Source of the DNA: Opitutaceae bacterium
GTDB taxonomy: Bacteria > Verrucomicrobiota > Verrucomicrobiia > Opitutales > Opitutaceae
Assembly (NCBI GenBank): GCA_005786775.1
Contig: SYDD01000302.1
Span: 1 to 12,150, forward strand
DNA length: 12,150 bases
Direction: 5' to 3'
Shown here: positions 1 to 5,421 of the stretch, one piece after another
Layout of the letters: the number at the start of each line of letters is the position of its first letter
How positions within the stretch are numbered: the stretch's first letter is position 1
Notes under the pieces: generated by a model
The model's database searches: none
What the model saw: the letters and a program-made list of their open reading frames with translations, nothing else
Told to the model about the DNA's origin: nothing
Translations under genes and position numbers: made by a program

Positions 1-417
1 CTGGGCTACGCGGGCACCAGCCACAAGAACTGCAAGGGCGTCTTTAAAAGTGTGGTGCATGCGGGCCGGTTGGCGCGGCGACGCGCGGCCGGATTGCCGG
101 CGGTGCACAGCGGCGAGGATCTCGGGAGCGTGGGGCCGATCTCCCCGCTGCAGGATCTCGCGGCGCAGGCGGCGCTTGGGATCACGAGCGTGGAGCGCAA
201 CGGCCACCATTATTTCGCGGGCTTGCGGCAATTCCCGGCGGCGCTGCAGGAGCACGCGCGCCGGCACCATTCAGACCTTTATGTGCCGATGGACGATGGC
301 GTCCCGCGGCTCGACCTGCGCGGCGGCGAGCTCCGGATCGGGTCCCTTAATGCGGCGCCCTTCGGCGTGCCCGGGGCGCCGGACCTGACGGCGATCCCGG
401 CCGAGACGGTGGTCTGA
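1..417 (+). CDS. Enolase-superfamily (mandelate racemase-like) protein, 3' end only
   Basis: The reading frame is open from base 1 and ends at TGA 415-417, leaving 138 C-terminal residues; the start lies left of the window. The visible part opens with GYAGTSHKNCKGVFKS and continues with SGEDLGSVGPISPLQDLA and VERNGHHYFAGL. From memory these stretches resemble the C-terminal barrel region of verrucomicrobial and planctomycetal proteins annotated as mandelate racemase / muconate lactonizing enzyme-like, which act on sugar acids in the cytoplasm. The metal ligands and the catalytic base normally lie further upstream and cannot be checked here. The next gene starts 47 bases downstream on the same strand and encodes a secreted carbohydrate esterase-like protein, which fits a sugar-catabolism cluster. 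The family call is moderately sure; the substrate is unknown. The 47-base gap contains the palindrome GGCCGCGGCC but no convincing terminator. Confidence 0.65.
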   Translation: MGYAGTSHKNCKGVFKSVVHAGRLARRRAAGLPAVHSGEDLGSVGPISPLQDLAAQAALGITSVERNGHHYFAGLRQFPAALQEHARRHHSDLYVPMDDGVPRLDLRGGELRIGSLNAAPFGVPGAPDLTAIPAETVV

Positions 418-464
418 GGCGGCCGCGGCCTTGCGCGGGGGCGGTCGCGGCGCCATCTCGGGGG

Positions 465-1724
465 ATGCCCCGCGTGTTTCCCCGCCGCTTCCGGCTGCCC
501 GGCCTCCTCGCCGCCTGCCTCGCCGCCCCGCTCCTCGCCCCCTCTGTCCGGGCCGCCGCCGCGGAACCCGCCCGCCCCGCGGGGTATGATCCGGCGCGGC
601 TCCCGGGTGCGAAGGACTACTTCACCTTGCGGGGCGGCCTGGACCACGCGCGCGCCCGGTTCGCGGCCGGCGGTCCCGCGCGGGTCGCGTTCCTCGGTGG
701 CTCGATCACCGCGATGAGCGGCTGGCGCGAGCGCGTGATGGCCGACCTGCGGCGGCGTTTCCCGCGGACGGAGTTCGATTTCATCGCGGCCGGCGTAGGC
801 TCCCTCGGCTCCGTGCCGCACGCCTTCCGGTTCAGCCGCGATGTGCTGGCGCGGGGCGAGGTGGACCTGTTGTTCGTGGAGGCGGCGGTCAATGACGCGA
901 GTAACATCCCCGACCAGCCCGCGCGGATGTTGCGCGGGATGGAGGGCGTGGTGTGGCAGGCGCGGTTGGCGAACCCGCGGATGGGCATCATCCATCTGCA
1001 CTTCGCGATGCCGGAGCATCTCGAGGCCTACCGCGCGGGCCAGGTGCCCGAGGTGATCCGCCAGCACGAGCGCGTCGCGGCCGCCTACGGCAATCCCTCG
1101 CTCGACCTCGCGCGCGAGCTCACCGAGCGGATCGCGGCGGGGCAGTTCTCCTGGGAAAAGGACATCCGCAACCTGCACCCGTCGCCCTTCGGCCACGAGG
1201 TGTACGCCGCTGCGATCAGCCGTTTGCTGGACGCCGCGTGGGCAGAGGCGCGGTCGCCAAGCGCACCGCCGCCCTTACCCGAGGCGCCGCTGGACCCCGC
1301 GAGCTACTTCCGCGGGCGCCTGGTGGATCCGGCAACGGCGCGGGTGGAGCGCGGGTTCAGCCTCGATCCGGCGTGGCGGCCGGCGGACGGCAAGCCGGGC
1401 CGTGCGGGTTTTATGGGTGTGCCGGCGCTGGTCGGCACTGGCGCGGCGGCGGCATTTGAATTCGCGTTCACCGGCACCGCTGCCGGGCTCTTCATCACCG
1501 CCGGGCCGGACACCGGCCGCCTCGAGGTGAGCATCGATGGCGGACCTTTCGCCGCGGTGGATTCCTGGACGCGCTGGAGCGCCTCCTTACACCTGCCGTG
1601 GGCGCTGATGCTGGCGGACGGACTTCCGCCCGGTCCGCACCGGTGCCGCGTGCGCCTAGTGGCCCGGCCGGCCGGGGAGCCGGGGGGCGAGGCCCTGCGC
1701 GTGTTCCACCTGCTCCTGAACTGA
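465..1724 (+). CDS. Secreted SGNH/GDSL-type hydrolase with C-terminal beta-rich domain
   Basis: This 419-residue protein is probably an exported carboxylesterase acting on acyl groups of carbohydrates. An Arg-rich n-region (residues 1-10) and hydrophobic stretch ending near SVRA (about 28-30) form a signal peptide. The SGNH blocks are visible: GGSIT with nucleophile Ser80, GVGSLGS around Gly110-Ser116, AAVND with Asn143, and the block V segment DIRNLHPSPFGH with His238. The usual DxxH spacing is not met: Arg235 occupies the -3 position and the nearest Asp is 233. Residues from about 275 to the end form a separate region containing GLFITAGPDTGRLEVSIDGG, which looks like a beta-sandwich, possibly carbohydrate-binding. 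ATG 465 is preceded by a G-run and begins the signal peptide directly. The gene lies between an enolase-superfamily gene and a PQQ sugar dehydrogenase on the same strand. Hydrolase class is secure; the substrate is not known. Confidence 0.88.
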   Translation: MPRVFPRRFRLPGLLAACLAAPLLAPSVRAAAAEPARPAGYDPARLPGAKDYFTLRGGLDHARARFAAGGPARVAFLGGSITAMSGWRERVMADLRRRFPRTEFDFIAAGVGSLGSVPHAFRFSRDVLARGEVDLLFVEAAVNDASNIPDQPARMLRGMEGVVWQARLANPRMGIIHLHFAMPEHLEAYRAGQVPEVIRQHERVAAAYGNPSLDLARELTERIAAGQFSWEKDIRNLHPSPFGHEVYAAAISRLLDAAWAEARSPSAPPPLPEAPLDPASYFRGRLVDPATARVERGFSLDPAWRPADGKPGRAGFMGVPALVGTGAAAAFEFAFTGTAAGLFITAGPDTGRLEVSIDGGPFAAVDSWTRWSASLHLPWALMLADGLPPGPHRCRVRLVARPAGEPGGEALRVFHLLLN

Positions 1725-1736
1725 GCCGTCCGGCCG

Positions 1737-1753
1737 CGCCGGTGAAACCGGCG
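1737..1753 (+). repeat. Small perfect hairpin between SGNH hydrolase and cytochrome/PQQ genes
   Basis: CGCCGG (1737-1742), loop TGAAA, CCGGCG (1748-1753) form a perfect 6-base-pair stem 13 bases after the SGNH stop. No T tract follows, so it is at best a weak terminator. It could also sit in the leader of the next gene. The same arms occur at 8862-8875. Confidence 0.45.
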
Positions 1754-1771
1754 ATTGCGCCCGGGGTTAAG

Positions 1772-3235
1772 GTGCGTCTTTGCTCGGCTGCCGTGATCAC
1801 CCTTCCCCGCGTTCCCTTCGCCCTCGCCCTCGCCCTCGCCGGCGCCGCCAGCCTCCCCGCCGGCCAGCCCCGCCCCAACAACGTCGCCCAGCGTTACCAG
1901 CAGCTCTGCGCCAACTGCCACGGCGACAAGCTGCAGGGCGCGCAGGCCGGGTCGCTGCTGGACGACGTGTGGACGGCGGGTGCGGACGACGCCAGCATCG
2001 AGCGCAGCATCCGGCAGGGCTTTCCCGAGAAGGGAATGCCCGCGTGGGGCAGCGCGATCCCCGATAAGGAGATCCGCGCGATGGTCATCTACATCCGCGA
2101 GCAGCGAGCGTTGCACGCGGCCGGCCAGCTCAAGTTCGCCAAGCCGGCGGACTTCGTCACGGCCCGCAGCCAGCTGCATGAGTACCAGGTGTCGACGTGG
2201 GTCGGCGGGATGAAGGAGCCGTACTCTCTCGCGTTCCTGAAGCCCGACCTCGCGATCGCCACCGAGAAGCGCGGCCACGCCTTTTTAATCGAGAAGGGCA
2301 AGCTAGCGGCGCGGCCCCTGCTCGGCCTGCCCGCGGTCGACACCGGCGGCCAGGCGGGCCTTTACGACGTTGTCCCGCATCCGGACCACGCCCGCAACGG
2401 CTGGGTGTACTTCGCCTTCAGCGATCCGCAGCGCAACGCCAAGGGCGAGGCCGTCAGCCTGACCCGCGTGGTGCGCGGGAAGATCAAGGACAACACCCTG
2501 GTCGAGCAGGAGACCATCTATCAGGCCCGGACCGAGCACTACACCAAGGCGGGCGGCGTGCACTTCGGGGGTCGCCTCGCCTTTGACCGCGCCGGGTTCC
2601 TTTACCTCACCATCGGTGAGCGAGGCGGGAAGAGCGTGGCCCAGGACCTCGGCCTCCCCATCGGCAAGGTTCACCGCCTGCACGACGACGGGCGCGTCCC
2701 GGCCGACAATCCTTTCGCCAAGGACCCCAAGGCCCTCGCGTCCATCTGGAGCTATGGCCACCGCAACTCGCAGGGCCTCGCCTTCGAGCCCGGCACCGGC
2801 CGCCTCTACAGCACCGAGCATGGCCCCCGCGGCGGCGACGAGCTGAACCTCGTCGAGCGTGGCCGCAACTACGGCTGGCCGGTCATCACCTACGGGATGG
2901 ATTACAGCGGCGACGCCATCACCCAGATCACGAGCCAGGAGGGGATGGAGCAGCCCTTGACCTACTGGGTGCCTTCCCTCGCCGTGTGCGGCATCACCTT
3001 CTACGAGGGCGACCTGTTCCCGCGCTGGAAGGGCCAGCTGTTCCTCGCGACCCTCGCGGCGCAGGAGCTCCGCCGGATCGAGCTGCGGGACGGCAAGGTC
3101 GTGGCGCAGGAGGTGGTCTTCAAGGAGCTCGGTCGCATCCGGCACGTCGTGCCGGGTCCGGACGGCGCCCTCTACGCGCTGCTGCCGGAGCGCATCGCGC
3201 GCATCGCGCCCGCGGCGACCGTCGCGGCGCCCTGA
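1772..3235 (+). CDS. Secreted cytochrome c - PQQ-dependent aldose sugar dehydrogenase fusion
   Basis: This protein (487 residues from GTG 1772) probably oxidises aldoses in the periplasm with PQQ and passes electrons to its own haem. After a hydrophobic signal peptide (ALALALAGAA) comes a class I cytochrome c domain: the haem-binding CANCH is at residues 46-50 and the likely axial Met89 lies in KGMPAW. From about 140 the sequence matches the YliI/Asd-type soluble glucose/aldose dehydrogenase beta-propeller: HFGGRLAF with candidate catalytic His264 and PQQ-contacting Arg268, LYLTIGERGG, SYGHRNSQGL, EHGPRGGDELN and NYGWPVITYG. The frame is open upstream to 1598 inside the hydrolase gene, but that part is not signal-peptide-like. 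GTG 1772 has GGGG five bases upstream; GTG 1793 is an equally plausible start giving 480 residues. It ends just before a strong hairpin. Domain calls are confident; the natural sugar is unknown. Confidence 0.9.
   Translation: MRLCSAAVITLPRVPFALALALAGAASLPAGQPRPNNVAQRYQQLCANCHGDKLQGAQAGSLLDDVWTAGADDASIERSIRQGFPEKGMPAWGSAIPDKEIRAMVIYIREQRALHAAGQLKFAKPADFVTARSQLHEYQVSTWVGGMKEPYSLAFLKPDLAIATEKRGHAFLIEKGKLAARPLLGLPAVDTGGQAGLYDVVPHPDHARNGWVYFAFSDPQRNAKGEAVSLTRVVRGKIKDNTLVEQETIYQARTEHYTKAGGVHFGGRLAFDRAGFLYLTIGERGGKSVAQDLGLPIGKVHRLHDDGRVPADNPFAKDPKALASIWSYGHRNSQGLAFEPGTGRLYSTEHGPRGGDELNLVERGRNYGWPVITYGMDYSGDAITQITSQEGMEQPLTYWVPSLAVCGITFYEGDLFPRWKGQLFLATLAAQELRRIELRDGKVVAQEVVFKELGRIRHVVPGPDGALYALLPERIARIAPAATVAAP
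1819..1840 (+). repeat. Tandem hexanucleotide repeat in signal peptide
   Basis: CGCCCT is repeated three times in a row (1819-1836) and followed by a partial CGCC. In the reading frame it encodes Ala-Leu dipeptides of the hydrophobic core of the signal peptide. Slippage by one unit would add or remove two residues without a frameshift. Confidence 0.6.
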
Positions 3236-3243
3236 GGCTGACT

Positions 3244-3269
3244 TCGGCGGCACGGAGTCGTGCCGCCGA
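3244..3269 (+). terminator. Strong hairpin after PQQ dehydrogenase gene, likely terminator
   Basis: TCGGCGGCACG (3244-3254), loop GAGT, CGTGCCGCCGA (3259-3269) is a perfect 11-base-pair stem with a four-base loop, starting eight bases after the stop codon. The following bases (TTGACGGG) lack a proper T tract, so termination efficiency is uncertain, but position and stability fit a terminator or a 3'-end-stabilising hairpin. It suggests that the helicase downstream is transcribed separately. Confidence 0.6.
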
Positions 3270-3280
3270 TTGACGGGCCC

Positions 3281-3295
3281 GGTGCGGCGGGCACC
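3281..3295 (+). repeat. Short inverted repeat just upstream of the helicase start
   Basis: GGTGC (3281-3285) and GCACC (3291-3295) flank the loop GGCGG. The repeat ends eight bases before GTG 3304, where a ribosome binding site would be expected, and could shield translation initiation. The stem is short and may be fortuitous in such GC-rich DNA. Confidence 0.3.
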
Positions 3296-3303
3296 TTGGG
3301 CGC

Positions 3304-5388
3304 GTGCTCCACGACGCCTTCGCCGGCCTGCAGAAGCTCATGCTGCCCGACCGGTGGCAGGCGCTGGCGCTGCACGGTCTCCGCGCGGGCCGCGACGTGA
3401 TCGTGAGCGCGCCGACGGGGGCGGGTAAGACCTACGTCTTCGAGCGCTGGGTCGAGCAGACCGCATTCGCCCGCCGGGCCCTCTTCACCGTCCCGACGCG
3501 GGCGCTGGCGAATGACAAGTTCGCCGAATGGCGCGCCCGCGGCTGGGAGGTGGGTATTATGACCGGCGACCTCTGCGTTCGCCCGGAGGCCCCGGTGGTG
3601 GTTGCGACCTTGGAGGCAGTGCAAGGTCGGATCGTCGACCCGGCGGCCGCCGGTCCCGGCGAGCCGTTCCGGATGCTGGTGGTGGATGAGTATCATTGGC
3701 TGGCGGACGCGCATCGCGGTAACCACTACGAGGGCGTGCTGTTGTCGGCGCCGCGCGAATTGCAGCTCCTGCTGCTGTCCGGCGCGGTGGCGAACCCGGA
3801 GGATGTCGCAGCGTGGTTCCGCCGGTTAGGGCGCGAGTCCGAAGTCATCGCGCACCATGAGCGCCCGGTGCAGCTCGAGGAGGTCGAGGTCGATGAGCTC
3901 GTGCACGGCCTGCCGCGCTGCATCGAGGGCTTTTGGTGCCGGCGCGTGGCGGGCGCCTTACGGGAGGGGCTGGGTCCGGTCTTGGTCTTCGCGCCGCACC
4001 GCGCGGATGCCGAGCGCCTGGCGCGCCAGTTCGCGCGGGAGCTGCCGCTCGCGGATCCACTGACCCTCACGCCGGAGCAAGAGCAGTTGTGTGGGCCGGT
4101 CCTCGCCCGGCTACTCCGCGCGCGGGTGGCGTTCCACCACAGTGGGCTGAGTTACGCGCAGCGGGCCGGCGTGATCGAGCCGCTCGCCAAGGCCGGACAA
4201 CTTCGCGCCGTGGTGGCGACCCTAGGCCTGAGCGCAGGCATCAATTTCTCCCTGCGCTCGGTCCTCATCACCGCGGCTGCCTACCGCCATGACCACCTCG
4301 AGCGCGAGATCGCGCCGCACGACCTGCTGCAGATGGTCGGCCGCGCCGGCCGCCGGGGCCTCGACGAGGCCGGGTACGTGCTCGTGAGCGCGGGGACGCC
4401 ACGGTTGCGCCGGGCCGAACCGCTGCGCCTGCGCCGCGCCCCGCCGCTACCTTGGGCCGTCCTCCTCCGGCGTCTGCGCGACGGCCGCGATGCTGGCGAA
4501 TTGGCGCGCGACGCCGCGGGCCGTTTCTTCAGTGAGGAACGCCTCCCGTTAGGCAGCGAGCAGACGCCGCCCGAGTTGGCCGACGCGCTGCCCTGCGGCG
4601 AGCGGACCGACACCGGCCGCGCGCGGCTCGTGCGCCGCGACCGCAATCCGAGCCCCGCGTGTCCCGCGTGCCCGCACCGTACGGCGTGCCTCGCCCTGTC
4701 GCCGGAGCCGACGCTCCTCTGGCAATGGCAGCGCACGGGTGTCCTCGACCGGAGGCTGCGGTTGACTGTGCGGGGCGAGATCGTCGCGGGTTTCCTCGGC
4801 CCCGAGGGGCTCGCGCTGGCCGCGGCCCTTGAGGATCACCGTTACCCGATCGATGACCTGCTGTTCGACACCGCGAACCTGTTCGCGGGCGACCGCTTCA
4901 CCGGCACCAATCCGCGCTGGCTCGGGCGCCTCGCCGAGGCCTGCGGGCGCGCGTACCGCCACCTGACCATCGAGGGTTGGCTGCGCGAGGGCGTGCCCGT
5001 GCAGTACGGCGCAGGTGCGGCGGAGGCCGTCCGTGCGGTGGTGGCGGAGGGCGCGCGGAGTCGGGAGGTCCTCGACGAGGTGGAGACCGCGGGTCGGGGT
5101 GACCTCGATCGCCTCCTCACCGAATGGCGCAGCCTTCTGCGGCAGGCCGCGGGGGCGCCGCCGCTCGTGGGGGACGGCCAGGCGATGACCCCGCGGGATC
5201 ACTTCCTTTCCGAGCGGTGGGATAATTTCCGCGCCCTCGCGCGCCATTGGTTGCGGGAGGCGCGGGCCGACGCGCTGCCGGAACTGCCTCCGCTGACGGC
5301 GGACCAGCGCCGGACCGTCAATCACCGCGTGCTGCGGGCGGCCGCGCCCCCGCCTCCGGGGCGGGCCGGGGCGGGCCGGGCGGCGTGA
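3304..5388 (+). CDS. Ski2-like superfamily 2 DEAD/DEAH-type helicase with cysteine cluster
   Basis: This 694-residue cytoplasmic protein is an ATP-dependent nucleic acid helicase. RecA domain 1 holds motif I APTGAGKT (36-43), Ia PTRALAND (64-71), II DEYH (128-131) and III SGAVAN (159-164). RecA domain 2 holds VLVFAPHRADAERLA (226-240), FHHSGLSYAQR (278-287), motif V TLGLSAGINF (306-315) and motif VI QMVGRAGRRG (343-352). FHHSGL, AGINF and QMVGRAGRRG place it in the Ski2/Hel308/HelY group. After these, Cys431, Cys453, Cys456 and Cys462 form a possible metal site. Residues from about 485 (VRGEIVAGFLGPEGLALAAALED) resemble the helical/ratchet part of Ski2 proteins. The C-terminus is a Pro/Gly/Ala/Arg tail encoded by a 10-base tandem repeat. 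GTG 3304 is the first start in the open frame after the intergenic hairpins; ATG 3340 would cut 12 residues. No partner gene is adjacent. Whether it acts on RNA or DNA is unknown. Confidence 0.9.
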   Translation: MLHDAFAGLQKLMLPDRWQALALHGLRAGRDVIVSAPTGAGKTYVFERWVEQTAFARRALFTVPTRALANDKFAEWRARGWEVGIMTGDLCVRPEAPVVVATLEAVQGRIVDPAAAGPGEPFRMLVVDEYHWLADAHRGNHYEGVLLSAPRELQLLLLSGAVANPEDVAAWFRRLGRESEVIAHHERPVQLEEVEVDELVHGLPRCIEGFWCRRVAGALREGLGPVLVFAPHRADAERLARQFARELPLADPLTLTPEQEQLCGPVLARLLRARVAFHHSGLSYAQRAGVIEPLAKAGQLRAVVATLGLSAGINFSLRSVLITAAAYRHDHLEREIAPHDLLQMVGRAGRRGLDEAGYVLVSAGTPRLRRAEPLRLRRAPPLPWAVLLRRLRDGRDAGELARDAAGRFFSEERLPLGSEQTPPELADALPCGERTDTGRARLVRRDRNPSPACPACPHRTACLALSPEPTLLWQWQRTGVLDRRLRLTVRGEIVAGFLGPEGLALAAALEDHRYPIDDLLFDTANLFAGDRFTGTNPRWLGRLAEACGRAYRHLTIEGWLREGVPVQYGAGAAEAVRAVVAEGARSREVLDEVETAGRGDLDRLLTEWRSLLRQAAGAPPLVGDGQAMTPRDHFLSERWDNFRALARHWLREARADALPELPPLTADQRRTVNHRVLRAAAPPPPGRAGAGRAA
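5358..5380 (+). repeat. G-run tandem repeat, candidate G-quadruplex at 3' end of helicase gene
   Basis: The decamer GCGGGCCGGG is exactly repeated (5361-5370, 5371-5380) after a GGG. It gives five runs of three or four G (5358-5361, 5363-5365, 5368-5371, 5373-5375, 5378-5380) with one- or two-base spacers, satisfying the canonical G-quadruplex pattern on the coding strand. It encodes the end of the low-complexity tail of the helicase, five bases before the stop codon. Confidence 0.55.
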
Positions 5389-5415
5389 GGCGCAGCGGCG
5401 CTGGGGCGCTGCGCC
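5389..5415. terminator. Candidate bidirectional terminator between convergent genes
   Basis: GGCGCAGCG (5389-5397) and CGCTGCGCC (5407-5415) form a perfect 9-base-pair stem around a nine-base loop. It fills most of the 33 bases between the helicase stop and the stop codon of the TonB receptor gene running the other way, so one element could serve both genes. No T tract is present on either side. Confidence 0.55.
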
Positions 5416-5421
5416 CTTGGA

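Noticed and set aside
418..464. Palindrome GGCCGCGGCC and G-rich tract as a terminator
   Set aside because: The palindrome has no loop and no T tract; such strings are expected by chance at this base composition.
279..1196. Open frame on the - strand (305 residues)
   Set aside because: Antisense to the SGNH hydrolase, whose motifs and signal peptide are clear; the antisense product has no recognisable features.
1598..1771. Upstream extension of the cytochrome/PQQ frame to ATG 1598
   Set aside because: It overlaps the end of the SGNH gene by 127 bases and would put about 58 non-signal residues before the signal peptide.
1304..2278. Open frame on the - strand (324 residues)
   Set aside because: It spans the SGNH/PQQ boundary in antisense and has no coherent protein features.
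2303..3253. Open frame on the - strand (316 residues)
   Set aside because: Antisense shadow of the PQQ dehydrogenase, which carries all family motifs on the + strand.
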